The notes beneath the pieces were generated by a model that saw only the letters and a list, made by a program, of their open reading frames with translations, was not told where the DNA came from and searched no databases. The translations under genes and the position numbers were made by a program. Shown here piece after piece: positions 1-11,675 of a stretch of 64,000 bases of DNA (within the stretch, counting starts at the first letter, position 1; each line of letters begins with the position of its first letter). This DNA comes from Molanna angustata (taxonomy: Eukaryota; Arthropoda; Insecta; Trichoptera; Molannidae). Location: positions 33,573,778 to 33,637,777 of the forward strand of contig OY754979.1 of the NCBI GenBank assembly GCA_963576475.1, read 5' to 3'.

Positions 1-1560
1 CCGCAAGCAGACCATTAGTTGTGTGATTGAAAGTACCTGCCATTCTCAGACATAAGGCCAAGAAGAAAGAAGACCTATTCTCAAATATATACAACCAAAT
101 AATCAGATAACTTGGTAATACGAGTAACAAATCTTTACATCCTAACATAAACGTACAATGCTTTATTGAACATGAAGGGAGAGAGAATAGGGGTACAGGA
201 ATAGCTTCGAAGATTTTACAATTTACACCTTGATCAATTACACCAGCAACATCCTCACCCGGGACCTAAACCAGTAATCATGATAATGTCCAGGGTTTTC
301 GAATGATTATTTGTTGTAGTTAGTTGTCGAACGATTTATGAAATTATTTTTTATAACAATGTTTCGCGGGCATTTTACAAAAAAAAAAACATCGTTTTAT
401 CGAGTGTGACGCTGGGGACAAATAAAAGTTATTTGTTCAAGTAGGTAAGTAGTAAGTAGAATGAGTTTACAATTTTGTATAGGAGGTTATTTGTGTCTAA
501 CATTAATCTTCGGGAATGACATGTATTGTTTGTATCTGATGGCGAGATTCAGATTCACGGCAATTAATTATTAAATTTTCGAAAGCTCAATTGTTTTAAA
601 AAATGTTCTAATGCTTCTTATTATATTGATAGACAAATTGATGCAAACTCCAGTTGACTAAATATAGAAAAATTACCTATACCAAAATTTGTCTATATTT
701 TAAATTACTTTGTACTAACCACATTGATTGTTGAAACTCTGCGAATGATTTCGGAATTCACCGTTCTCTCATCTGGCTAATACAGAATGGACCACTTCAA
801 ACAAAATCCGCCCCTAATTTGTTTTTAAGGTACTGTGGCAAGTTTTGATTAGAAATATTACTTATATTTTCATCTTTGAGTTCGTACATTTTCCTCAGCC
901 CTGTTGAGCTCAACTCCACTAGCGGATTTGTGGGAAAATTTCTCACGATATAGCAGTATCGCCACTTTATATATTATGATTTGAATGAAAACTTTATATG
1001 GAACACAGTCATAAGAATACAATCGTGAACACACTTTTAAAATTGTTATTATTATTGTAATTTTATTTAATGTGTAATTCTTTAACCTGCCAGTAATTAA
1101 CTTCGATAATATATTATAGTAAGTATATACTTGCATACTTATAACCTACCTTTTTATCTGACAAACTCAGTAAGTAGGTATATTAAACGTATAGCATAAC
1201 TGTTATCTGACTGTTATTTTTTTTACGTAAACTTTCAAAATATTAATAATAATGTTTGTTTACATCTTACTGCGAATCTATGTAAATATTATGTTTACAA
1301 GGATAATTATTTATACCTACTCTTCATTGTGTAACCAATGTATTCTGTAATGAAGGTAATTTGTGCTAGCAAACCAATCATAGGTTTCATTTATAAATTT
1401 AATATAATAATTTATACTAACTAGACTAGATCTGATACAATATTTAAACTCGTATGGAATAAAGTTGAATATTTGATAACAATTTACTTCTTTTATACGC
1501 GACGAAAAATACATTTCTGTCTATTGTATTGATTAGAAAAATTAATAAAAAATGTACCTA
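1..1560. other. AT-rich intergenic DNA, no gene recognised
   Basis: No exon-like stretch with splice sites, no RNA gene and no recognisable repeat was seen here. Short open frames on the minus strand (870-1136 and 1317-1514) have AT-driven composition and no family resemblance. Confidence 0.5.
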
Positions 1561-1735
1561 TAATTGGTGAAGGTTGTGCAACCGCTTAAAGCGATCACGT
1601 AAACCAGCCGATGATTGATAGTAAGCCATATAACAGCCATATAATCGGGTATGCAGATGACCTCAACATGTTGGGGACATCATACAAGAAGGGACCTTGG
1701 AGATAGCCGCCAAAGAAGTTTGACTTGATATCAAT
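1561..1735. mobile_element. fragment of the palindromic long-TIR MITE family
   Basis: The stretch containing gatcacgtaaaccagccgat near 1592 matches the arms of the long inverted-repeat element at 21.1-21.6 kb and its relative at 32.9-33.9 kb. Only one degraded arm is visible, so this is a relic. Confidence 0.5.
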
Positions 1736-1854
1736 GAAAACAAAACTTAAATCATGAAACAACGTAGAAAAGCCTACCCACAAGGCAACGTTAGATTTCA
1801 AGATACATATGATTTTGATTTTTTTGTGTACATAGATAATTTTATCATACTTCG

Positions 1855-1945
1855 TAATCTGGTTGGTTGGAAGAAATTGCCTAATGGCAATAAGCCCGCC
1901 AGTGTACAATATATTTGTTTATATTATGTACAAAAAAACAAATAA
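1855..1945 (+). mobile_element. 3' end of SINE family C
   Basis: It carries ggttggttggaagaaattgc followed by a 'tggcaataa.cccgccagtgtaca' segment and an A-rich end. The same tail occurs in the tandem units at 9.75-10.1 kb and, more distantly, in the tRNA-headed SINE copies at 13.9 and 42.4 kb. The tRNA-like head is missing, so the copy is truncated at its 5' end. Confidence 0.6.
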
Positions 1946-2245
1946 ATGATGGCGAAGCCTAGAGAATACGTTACAAAAACTAGCTATATATCCAAAAGTT
2001 TCGATCCAGGCTATATGTTCATGTTAGACATTAGACTAAAGTGGGCTGGACGTGTCCAAAGAATATTGTCATCACGGCTACCCAATAGGATTCTGGAAGG
2101 ACATCCGGGAGGAAGAATGAAGATGGACAGACTGAGGATACGATGGGAAGATGAAGTAAGGAAGGACGCAACCCAACTGAGGACAGGAAGAGCTGGAGGC
2201 GAGGGTTGATGGAGCCCGTATGCCTCGATATAGACTGTGGGGTCA
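1946..2245 (+). mobile_element. non-LTR retrotransposon C-terminal fragment
   Basis: The plus-strand translation holds a 'LKWAGRVQRI...EGHPGGRMKMDRLRIRWEDEV.KDA' pattern. This is the basic tail found after the reverse transcriptase in many insect non-LTR elements (usual form W-A-G-H-V-x-R, G-R-P, R-W-x-D-D). The frame stops after GGEG and no upstream RT is present, so this is a short dead fragment. Confidence 0.6.
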
Positions 2246-2739
2246 CCGAGGAAGAAGTAGGTGCCTGATTTTTCGGTGTATATCTTCTAATTCTTTGTTT
2301 AGTAGACCTGTTGGTCTGTAATTCAAAGACAATGCCTCCTGAGATGACGAAGTCTAACATACTTCCATCTCTTGGGTGTTTTTTCAGGTAGATGGCGACC
2401 AGAATCGGTATACATGTTATATACATTCCAACTTCGTCTATATATATATATTTTTTTTATTTATATATTAATTTACACAATTTACATTTGGTTATATAAA
2501 TTTTGCACTAAACTGTATGAACAGTTTGTCAGTGCAAGCTCCTCTCGTACACTATAATTATATTGTTATTCAACCATCAATATGTCTACACTTATACAGA
2601 ACATTATTTTTTTTTACCATTTTACAATGAGAATAATGCACAAACAGAACAAAATAAAGTAAATTAAAAACACAGCAATGAAAACAAGGTAAATCAGAAC
2701 AAATAATGAAGACATCGAAAGCAATGAAAATTAAGCATG

Positions 2740-3305
2740 TTATAAGGTGTAAAATTGTTTTAAAGAGATTTTAATTTTTTTCTTGTCTTTCATCACAGTA
2801 CCCAGTATATGTTTAGGTAGTTTATTGAATAGTTTCGGTATTATTTTTGCCTTAGTTCTGTCACCGTAAAAGTTATTTGTTTTTGGTATTGTCAGTAAGT
2901 CGTTTGTTATTTGTCGAGTTGTATATTTGTGAGTTATCTTTAATTTAAATTCATCCCTGTAAAGTTCTTCCATGGTAAGTAAAACATTAACCTTTTTGTC
3001 AATTGGTAAAATATTACATACTTAGTTTAAAGATTTCGTTAGTGTTATTTTTGTATGCCTCCAATGTTCTCTTTGTTGCAATTATTTTTAAAAATCTTAT
3101 TTGTAGCTGTTTAATTTTGTTAAGGTAAGTTTTAACCCATAGCCCGTAGTCAATAATAGACTCGACCATAGCATAGTACAGACAGTACAGGGTGTGCGTA
3201 GACACACAATATTTAAGATAGTAAAATTTACTTAAAATTGACCTTAACTTATTAAAGAAATTTTCAATATGTAATCTCCAGTTAAAATGCACGTCCACTG
3301 TAAGC
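2740..3305 (-). mobile_element. non-LTR retrotransposon RT C-terminal relic
   Basis: Two minus-strand frames are joined by a frameshift near 2990. The upstream piece (3298-3014) reads HFNWRLHIENFFNKLRS, YCLYYAMVESIIDYGLWV and KIKQLQIRFLKII, the post-RT 'thumb' region of Jockey/CR1-like elements. The downstream piece (2973-2740) reads MEELYRDEFK and IPKTNNFYGDRT. A second copy of the downstream piece is at 28.7-28.97 kb. It is a truncated, non-functional retrotransposon. Confidence 0.7.
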
Positions 3306-3999
3306 CCTAAATATGTATAGTTATAAACCCATTGTAGTTGTTGACAAGTGCAGTTTGTTATATTATTATGGAGACATTCAAAAATGTGACATTTGATATT
3401 GAGATCACTTATCTTTTCCGTGTGGACTGAATGTATTAATTAAGATATTAACTTGTCAAAAAAAATCTCTCTTTCTTGAAGTAGGTACTATTAACTTCGG
3501 AACATACCCTGTGGAATTGTTGCCACCCAATGATGTCCTCTTATAGATCGGAGCTCCTCGTTGCTGTCCGTGGGCCTCTTCAAGGTCCCATTGGTCATGC
3601 GGATTTTGTGATCCAGAAGAACAATCGCTTTCAAGGAGTTCTGTCATAGTTATGGCGCCTTACTATTGATTGAATCCCATTAAGCCATTTTTTAGACATC
3701 TTAGTCACACCTTTAATGCTTTACATTTAAAAAGATCTGAAGTCCATGACAGTCCACGAGTGTGAATCTTTTATTCACATTCGTCGATTGTTATTTTTGC
3801 ACTGATGGTGCCGAGATTGTTAATCTAGAGGGCTCCGTGAGCTACTTTACTTGCTATGCATTTTTTGTCGCTCATTTAGCGTTCTGTGAAGGGGCCGTTT
3901 ACAGTCCCCATATGCAGAGCGGGTGGTGGTTATGGTAGCGAATTAAGTACTATTATTTAGTACTATTAGCACAATACGGTGGAGATTAGGTCGACCTGT
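3306..3999. other. unassigned stretch between retrotransposon relics
   Basis: A 63-codon minus-strand frame (3647-3456) is less AT-rich than its surroundings, but it has no recognisable domain and no convincing splice context. Its place between two non-LTR fragments makes decayed element DNA the likeliest explanation. Confidence 0.35.
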
Positions 4000-4268
4000 A
4001 GAAAAGTTTGGGACCGAGACACCAACTACCCTACCTGACATGGAAGACACTTAATAGATTAAGCGTCGGTGTCACCAGATGCAAAGAGAACATGCTAAGG
4101 TGGGGTATAAGGGTGGAAGAGGATGTGTCCTGCAATTGCGGCGAGATACAAACTGACGAACACCTCCTCATCTGTCAAGATATGCCAATGAGATGCGACG
4201 CAGAGGACTTTAAGATGGTTAATGACAATGCCGTTGCGGTTGCTGTATTCTGGAGTGGGAAGGCCTAG
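4000..4268 (+). mobile_element. non-LTR retrotransposon 3' coding fragment
   Basis: The plus-strand frame reads WKTLNRLSVGVTRCKENMLRWG, then a CxCGexqTdeHLLiC zinc-knuckle-like motif and a closing 'DNAVAVAVFW'. This is the C-terminal end typical of arthropod non-LTR polyproteins. The same motif occurs on the minus strand at 6631-6873 and in a divergent form at 38.3-39.0 kb. The RT domain is absent. Confidence 0.6.
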
Positions 4269-6120
4269 TGGTGAAGTACTCGGACTCGTAAAGTATAGGT
4301 AAGTAAGTACCTACTATTATTACTATCGTTCTGGATTAAGTCTCTTTCTATACAAGTGTAATGTATAATTCATAAAATGATTTATTATAGTCAAATTATT
4401 TATAAAAATAAAACTGAAAACATCCTCACAAAATTCAAAAAACCTCGAAGAATTTTCATACTTAACTTTGTCGCATATTTTCTCCAGAAAGTTCCCCTGG
4501 TCTTGTCGATCGTCTCCAAAATGTAGCAACTTGTCACCATCGGGTGCGTATTAAATTAATATTTAATGTCTATAGCACCTATTGGTTTCCCGACAAGCAT
4601 ATCATTTATGTTAAGATAATCTAATTGTTTTTGATGTTTTTTTTCTCATGTTGGTAATCACATTAAATTAGAATTTATTGTATTTCTTACTTTGTTTTAT
4701 TTTATTGGGTTGTAAATTTTAATATTAATCTGAGATTAATCTCAGATTATTTTTAATCAAATGCACTTGATTTCTATAGACCTTGGATATTTCTTTAAAT
4801 CATGATGAAATCCTCGATTAAATTTCCATTGTCTAGTATGAAGTTACGATATTGTGGCTATCGTTTTATTTTAACCTATATTACGTAGGTATATTTTGAG
4901 TTTCTGCAATAGAAGTAGAATTTGTATGTATACAGGAAACATTCACGCTTATTTACAACATGAAGTAAATAAAATAGGAAACAAAAAATCCTTTACGATT
5001 TTCATCTATGTCTTGAATACAAGCAATGGTATTAAATCAATATGATCGGCTGATCTGGATAAAAAAGTCAATTAGAATTCTCCTGGTACGTAATGTAGGT
5101 ATTCAATATTCTTTAGTATCGATTTGTGATGAGTTTGAGAGAATTTGAGTAAATAATATAACATCGCTATACAAATTGCATATATGTAAGGAGTTTTTTG
5201 TCGTTGAAAAATAAGACTAAATTTTATTTCACAAAAGTTTGCAACTCCATAATTATTTGGATATTGTAATACTAAATATATAATACACTGTTTTGATCTA
5301 TTGTGTACCTACCTTTAGAATTGCCATTTCAATAGCACTCTAGTTTCTTGAATAAAATCCCTTATTTTGCATATTGAAATGCCCCAAGTATTTGGATGTT
5401 AATAAAAAAAATCCTAGGTGTCGTCTGGTTTCCATTAGTGCTGGGAGCTCATAGAGGATTTATGTGTAAAATTTTCATTAAAATAATAGCATAATTCTGA
5501 TGATTGATTATAACATCTCAACGAAATCAGAATAAATTCCAAGTAAATCAGACACCAACTACCTGTCACCAGTTAGAAACAATGTCACTTGAATTACCTT
5601 TTCAAAAGAAACACCATCTATAGAAAAATTGTGTAAACAATGAAAGCAACTAACTTTATCCCTATAGAAACTTCTATACCGACATCCAGGTTCAATTCCT
5701 AGTACAGGATAAACTTATTTAAAATTATTTCATCCAATCCTTGCTACTCTGTGTTGGAATTGCTGATTAGATGGGAGAAAGTGGCATTTGATCTTTATAA
5801 TCATATCCTTTTATTATAGGCACAAGAAAAACAAATGATATAATTTAAAATAAATTATTTATTAAAACATTACACTAATATGAATATCTTAATGTCACAA
5901 AATATATATTTATTTTAAAATTATAGCCTTGATAATGTTTTTTATTCATTCATTATAATAGATATTTATACAAAATCGTAAATACTTGATTTCATCTGAC
6001 AAGCAATATCAAACAGATTATATTGTGTTATAATATCTTTATAATGATATGGGTCATCCCATAGAGAATAGCATTTTGATTAAAACTTATAACGAAAATT
6101 TATGGAGTTGTGGACAATAA
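4269..6120. other. AT-rich DNA with no recognised feature
   Basis: I see no coding exon, RNA gene or structured repeat in this stretch. A short minus-strand frame at 4529-4323 has no family resemblance. Confidence 0.45.
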
Positions 6121-6630
6121 TACAGTCGAACTTGGTTATATATAGCAAGCACGAAGGGACTAACTTAATTTGCTTGTTATAACCGTTACTCATTATATCA
6201 GAGTTAGGTACAAATAGGTAACTATTTAGGATATGCCTAAAGGTCTACCTATAATAAGTACAAAAATGTATATTCATTCAACAATACATATTTCATCAAT
6301 AAAATATATATCAATAAAATCAAAAATAATTTCAATCAAAATATATATGTATACCTACTTATGTAATATATATGTATAAAAAAAAACTTTTTAAATACAT
6401 AACCTAAATATTTTTTAATAAAATCCAAAACACTGCTCTGTTTAAATTTTTTATTTAAGCCTATCATAAATTATTTCTAAAAACACTCAATGCTTTAAAT
6501 TATATCCACTTTCTCCTGAATCAAATGAGCGTTCATTAGAAGAGATACTTAATAATCAAAAGCTATTTTAAAACTGGTTATTACTTTTACACATTTTACG
6601 CAATCTCTTCTTCTCTCGTGTCAGCAGCAA

Positions 6631-6873
6631 TTAAACTCTTCTCAGACAATACTTGGTAACATTGACCGCTGCGCCGCTACAGCATAGCAGATCTTCATAT
6701 GAACAGGTAGCAGGGCAAGTAGGGCAGTCTCCGCCGCACTCACACGAGAGGCGGTCATCATCCTTTAGGATCCCCCATGTTTTCAGGTTGTCCTTAGATC
6801 TGCCGACGCCCGTTCTCAATCTGTTAAGAGACTTCCAGGTGCGCCATCCAGTTTGTGGCACGGATGGAGGCAC
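6631..6873 (-). mobile_element. non-LTR retrotransposon 3' coding fragment
   Basis: The minus-strand translation reads WRTWKSLNRLRTGVGRSKDN, then LSCECGG and an ending like '...SGAAVNVTKY'. It is clearly related to the fragment at 4000-4268. The histidine-containing part of the knuckle is missing, so a piece is deleted. Confidence 0.55.
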
Positions 6874-7185
6874 TCATGGGGTTCGATGAAATCTTTTGGT
6901 GTTTTTTTCGCCACAAGGTGACGTTGGCTTCCTCTGGAGATGGTTTTACTGGCTCAGTATGCCCAAGTATTTTACACAATGAAAACAATGACTGAGTTGA
7001 ATACATGAAAAGAAGACTAAATTGCAAATGTTTACATATGGAATGTATTATGTACTTAAAAAAAACGTAGAATGCATTATAAAGGTACCAAGATAACAAA
7101 GTGCAAATACTTTTTTAAAGTAAAATGAGACAAGCATTTTTAATACTCAATATAGGATGATGGGTAGAGAGGACCTTTTTATGAC

Positions 7186-7750
7186 AAAACGAGTGGGTTG
7201 TGTCCAACGCTATACTCCTTACTATACCAAGTCACTCCACATAGTATCAAAATTTTGTATGGAAAATTTTCAGCATTTTTATGAAATGAGTTTGTTCAAT
7301 AATTTTTTATTTAAATATTTTATAATGAAAACTTGATATTTCTTCAATGCCGTTTTATGAAAGTGATGTGTCTCTTTACCAATTTGAATAAAAATTTAAA
7401 ATTTTAAGTTTCCTGAGCTTGGGGTCAAATTGAAATATTTGACAGTTAAAAAAATGAGAAGCACTATTCAGATATCCTTCAAAATCTAATGAAGTTTAAG
7501 TGAGTATTAGATATACAAAATTGCGAAATTTGAAAAGAATCGAATGAGTACTTTAGTCTATAATCGATTAAGTAAAATAAACACGCCGTGCACAGCTCCA
7601 GCACATAGCACACACACAGATACATTGTGATGAAACTTTCAGAATACAATCTCAGCAGGATACTAGTTGATAATCTGCAATAAAAATAGCCTAAAAAATT
7701 GTGAAATCATAATTCCCACTATATCCCATTGGGTTAGTGAGGAGTAAAAA
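7186..7750 (+). mobile_element. solo copy of the satellite-founding element (element S)
   Basis: It begins aaaacgagtgggttgtgtcc with 'actccttacta' just inside, and ends 'gggttagtgaggagtaaaaata', giving short inverted ends (ACTCCT[T/C]ACTA). Near the right end it holds a CA-rich block, then 'gtgaaatcataattcccactat'. The same layout occurs inverted at 11738-12284 and at both sides of the first satellite block (52200 and 55120). About 565 bp, with no coding capacity. Confidence 0.6.
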
Positions 7751-7993
7751 TATTAGGAAAGGTCATTAAAGGTGATTGTCAGCCGACCCTTCTTTAAATT
7801 TTATGACTTTCACAAGAATTTGGTTTAATCTTATCTAGGAAAGTGCATTTTATTCACATGGTCACATAATTTTAAGTATGTTATATCCGTGAAAGGAACT
7901 CCTTATAAAAGTCAACATTTGTATGAAAACTAACCTAAACCAACGCAATACAATATTGAATATTTCCTCGCTATAACCAACCAAGTTTGACTG

Positions 7994-9382
7994 TATGTAG
8001 TTTTCAATAGACTAAAGATTATTTTTTTAAAATGAATGTTTTAAATAAAGAAGGTATACCAAATAATACAAAAAAAAAATAACATTTCACTATATAGCTA
8101 CATTGGAAGAAGAAAACAAAACAGCATAATAATAATAACAGCATAATTATAAAATAAGTATGAAAATAATGACGCTAGAATGCTACTACAAAATTCTGAT
8201 AGATAATGTCAAAAAATGGGATTTTCATATTACTCAAATAACAGTTGTAATAATATAAGTTTTACTACAATCTTGTGATTTTTTGTACGTCATAAGATAA
8301 AGACAGATATCACAAATTATAAATATTTCACAGTTTACACTACGCTTCTAAGGTTAAGGATGTATTACTTGGTTTAATTACAATTTTTCCTTACAGTAAA
8401 ATTTATTTCTTTTTACATGTAACTATTTTATAGAATGACCCAATACTTAAATTTACTAACAAAAGTTTAATTTTACGCACGACAAATAAATGCGATTGTA
8501 ACAAAACATACAAAATTAGTTTGGCTTAACGATTTTTTCGAAAGAAAAACCAATGTGTGGAACTTTACATAAAATTTTATTCAAGGCATTGTTTGGGACG
8601 GAAACATAAAAAAAAAATTGCCATTTGTAAATAAAATTACAAATATTACGGGATACATAAAAGTATTCAATATTGTAGTAATTAGTAACTATGGAAATTA
8701 AGTACTTCTTTTACTAACCAATTAACAGATTCCTGACTACAAACACATTATCAATTCACAAAATAATGGTGGTATATGAGTTCATTTGCACCATCACGGT
8801 ATATTCCACAATGTGGGGTAACCAGTGATAGGTGCGCAGTTGTACTTTATCTTAGTAAAGATAGCACGACACATGCGTGTATTCCCACACACCAATCTCT
8901 AAATTAATAAAAAAAATATAAATAACTAAAAAATATTAATGGAGGAAAATAAGAAAACCACTAAGGTATGATACTAATGAAAACAAAATTAAAATTGTAT
9001 AGTTTAAAATATTATGTAATTCATTAATTTAATATTGTAAAAATTAAAGATATAGGAATGAATAAGTGTAAAGATAAGAATTAATGTTGAACAAGCAAAA
9101 AAAGGCATACATTAGGTATGCCAAGTCTTTTAATAATACTCAGTGGTTAAATATATGTAAAAAATGGATGAAACAGATTTTATATAAACTCCATAACACC
9201 CGAACAAAACTATGTTTATACAATTTATAATAAAATAACAAAAAAAAAAAAAACAAATGTTTAACAAACAAATAAGGAACTATTATTACAATAATATCAG
9301 TAAATGGTCCCAAAAGCATTATCTATAGTAATAAAAATATTGCAAAAGAATAGCAAGAGATTAAAGGAAATTCCTCAAAAAT
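7994..9382. other. AT-rich DNA with no recognised feature
   Basis: A slightly GC-richer patch near 8765-8900 has no splice-bounded frame on either strand. Nothing else stands out. Confidence 0.4.
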
Positions 9383-9750
9383 TTTTTTTGCAAATATTTA
9401 TTTTGACAGAATTACTTTAGAACTGTCAAAATAAAATACAAAAGCTACAAAATACAATTTAGATATTTTTTATATAACCCGAGTTAACGGTATAGTATAA
9501 TGTGTAGATGACAACTATCTGTCAAAAACTGACAAAAAAAATAATTTTTATAACTCATAAAGTTATACTTAGTTTATTGTATAATAAAAATGGTTGCTAT
9601 TTTTTTTTTGCAAATATTTATTTTGACAGAATTACTTTAGAACTGTCAAAATAAAATACAAAAGCAACAAAATACAATTTACATATTTTTTTATAACCCG
9701 AGTTTACGGGATAGTCAAATGTGTAGATGACAACTATATGTCAAAAAAAC
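9383..9750. repeat. two-copy direct duplication, about 218-bp offset
   Basis: A block of about 150 bp beginning tttttttgcaaatatttatt occurs at about 9383-9535 and again at 9601-9750, with few substitutions and small indels. Each copy contains a local inverted repeat (ttgacag...ctgtcaa). Confidence 0.8.
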
Positions 9751-9754
9751 TCTG

Positions 9755-10104
9755 ACTGGTTGGTTGGAAGAAATTGCCGCTTGGCAATAAACCCGTCAGT
9801 GTAAAACTATTTGTATAAAAAGTTGAAATAAATAAATATATTAATAATAAAAACGGTGCCAAAAAATTTGGCTGGTTGGTTGGAAGAAATTGCCGCTTGG
9901 CAATAAACCCGTCAGTGTAAAACTATTTGTATAAAAAGTTGAAATAAATAAATAAATTAATAATAAAAACGGTGCCAAAAACTCTGGCTGGTTGGTTGGA
10001 AGAAATTGCCGCTTGGCAATAAACCCGCCAGTGTACAACTATTTGTACAAATAGTTGAAATAAATAAATAAATTAATTAATAATAAAAACGGTGCCAAAA
10101 AAAT
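9755..10104 (+). repeat. three tandem 116-bp units derived from a SINE C tail
   Basis: The units start at about 9755, 9871 and 9987. Each begins ctggttggttggaagaaatt and continues through 'gcttggcaataaacccg' to 'aacggtgccaaaaa'. The leading part equals the 3' end of SINE family C. The array abuts the duplication at 9383-9750, which ends in the same 'ctctgactgg' junction text. Confidence 0.8.
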
Positions 10105-10840
10105 AATAAAAATTGTTATGTAAAAAGTGAAAATAGAACAAAGAATATTTATTTGTCATGTAACTAAAATTTTGTATACAAGCTAAATAAATGTATACAA
10201 AATCAAAAACAATAAATATAACAAATATTGTGATATCCCTGCCTGGCCGTCTTTGTATACAGATAAGGAGCCGCCATCTTTGTTTGCATTTGTGTGTGTG
10301 TTGTTTGATGATGAATTTCTCGATTGCAAAATATTTTTATCACACCATTTGAATTTATTGTAAAAAACTTATTGGAATCTGTTGGATATTTGTTCACAAC
10401 AAAATTATCTTCAAAATGAAATAAGTGGTTCACTCAAAGTACTCTTCTATACGTAGAAAACACTCGAACAAATTTGTACTACGCACTTCGTTTTTACCGT
10501 TTCAAATTTTCAACAAGATTTTTTCGATAATTATGACACAAAATTACAATTTTTATTTACGCACTCACTTTATTTTAGTAAATAGTAACGAAATATAACA
10601 ATAACTTATATTTTCTAGTTATTTACGTCTTTCTTTTCCACAAAAACAAAACTTCGACTCGCAGTACAAAACATTCAAACTTGGTCGAACTTCAACGGTA
10701 TTGAATGACGAATTAGTCGCATATTTTGACCGGATGTTTTTTGTTTATGGTAAAATAATTCATTAGGATTAGATTCAAGCGAATCTAAAACTTATTTACT
10801 GCTTGCATAATATTTAAAATTGAAAAAAATAAACACAATA
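10105..10840. other. AT-rich DNA with no recognised feature
   Basis: No exon or repeat family was identified here. Confidence 0.4.
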
Positions 10841-10925
10841 CCTCTTGGTACGGATCCGTACCGTAAGCACACGACGGGGTATAATTTCCTTGGTACGGAT
10901 CCGTACCGTGAGCACACGAGAGGTT
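10841..10925. repeat. twin perfect 16-bp palindromes
   Basis: GGTACGGATCCGTACC occurs at 10847-10862 and again at 10892-10907, both followed by GT[A/G]AGCACACGA. The two palindromes lie 45 bp apart inside a short direct duplication. They could be transposon subterminal motifs or a dimeric protein site. Confidence 0.75.
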
Positions 10926-11040
10926 AATAAGCTCTGAGCTGTATTTTATCTTCCGATAATGCTAACGACTATGTCTAGCAAGAACTTACTGAATCTTGTA
11001 ATCATCAGCTCATACGAGTCTTGCAAAAATATGAACTAGC

Positions 11041-11125
11041 AATCTATTCAAAGCGCCCTTGAGGTGAACAGTTATCACAAAAAAGGCGCTATATAAATCA
11101 TCGGAGATTATTTATTTTTATATTA
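11041..11125 (+). mobile_element. CR1/L2-like retrotransposon 3' end
   Basis: The text 'aaagcgcccttgagg...' followed by 'ggcgctatataaatcatcgg' and a short ATT-rich tail matches the form of L2/CR1-type 3' ends. The element at 31684-32040 carries the counterpart on the other strand ('ttgtatagcgccc'). Confidence 0.5.
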
Positions 11126-11395
11126 CCCTTTATCACACCATTATCCCTTCATTAGTTTCAACTTATCATCTGTGCATACAATATTTAATAATAATGACAA
11201 ATTGCCCCTTTAAGACTCAAGTGCACAAATTCGATAAAAATTTAAAATCAACGTGATCAAATCCAAAAATTGTGAATAACAACGTCCAAAATTAACATTA
11301 AGGTAGAATTATCGTTAATTTTGTTTGTATTTAAGATTGAATTATCCTATAATTTTAATATTCCTCTATATTGTTGAACAATACGTTATATAATA

Positions 11396-11401
11396 TTTAT
11401 T
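11396..11401 (-). terminator. candidate polyadenylation signal of GCLM
   Basis: AATAAA on the minus strand about 120 bases after the GCLM stop codon. It is the first canonical hexamer I see downstream. Transcript data are needed to confirm its use. Confidence 0.4.
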
Positions 11402-11523
11402 TACAATATGTAAAGCTCTCAAAATATATTGCATCTTAATGACTATTCAATAATACATACATAAATAAAAATGCATAAAAGTAATCAACACCGTAAAACT
11501 ATACGAAGTTTTACGGACGTAAA

Positions 11524-11675
11524 TTATTTTGCCTTGTCCACCAACGCACATGTAATGTAACCCTTGAGCGTGAGAACTCCTCGACACCTAATGTGTACCT
11601 GATAACGCACGCACCAGTCAATTTTCGTTACAGATCCGTCCAGGATACCTCCCAAGCATTTTGAAGTGACTATTT
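11524..11675 (-). CDS. GCLM: GCLM exon 6 with stop
   Basis: A polypyrimidine acceptor ending TTTTCAG is followed by 49 codons and TAA at 11526-11524. The reading WCVRYQVHIRCRGVLTLKGY corresponds to the C-terminal 'RYSVIVKSRGI..KGYI' strand of GCLM. Confidence 0.92.

Larger units (their letters stand above)
6123..7993. mobile_element. decayed pogo/Tigger-like DNA transposon with nested insertions
   Basis: The left end begins TA|CAGTCGAACTTGGTTATA and is followed by subterminal 'gttataaccgttactcattatatc' text. The right end, read in reverse, begins CAGTCAAACTTGGTTGGTTA and is also flanked by TA (7994-7995). CAGTC-type ends, TA target duplications and repeated 'ttataac' motifs are hallmarks of pogo/Tigger elements. 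No transposase is readable. The interior holds a non-LTR fragment (6631-6873) and a copy of the satellite-related element (7186-7750). Confidence 0.6.

Noticed and set aside
3456..3647. Minus-strand 63-codon frame as a host exon
   Set aside because: No convincing acceptor and donor pair, no recognised domain, and retrotransposon debris on both sides.
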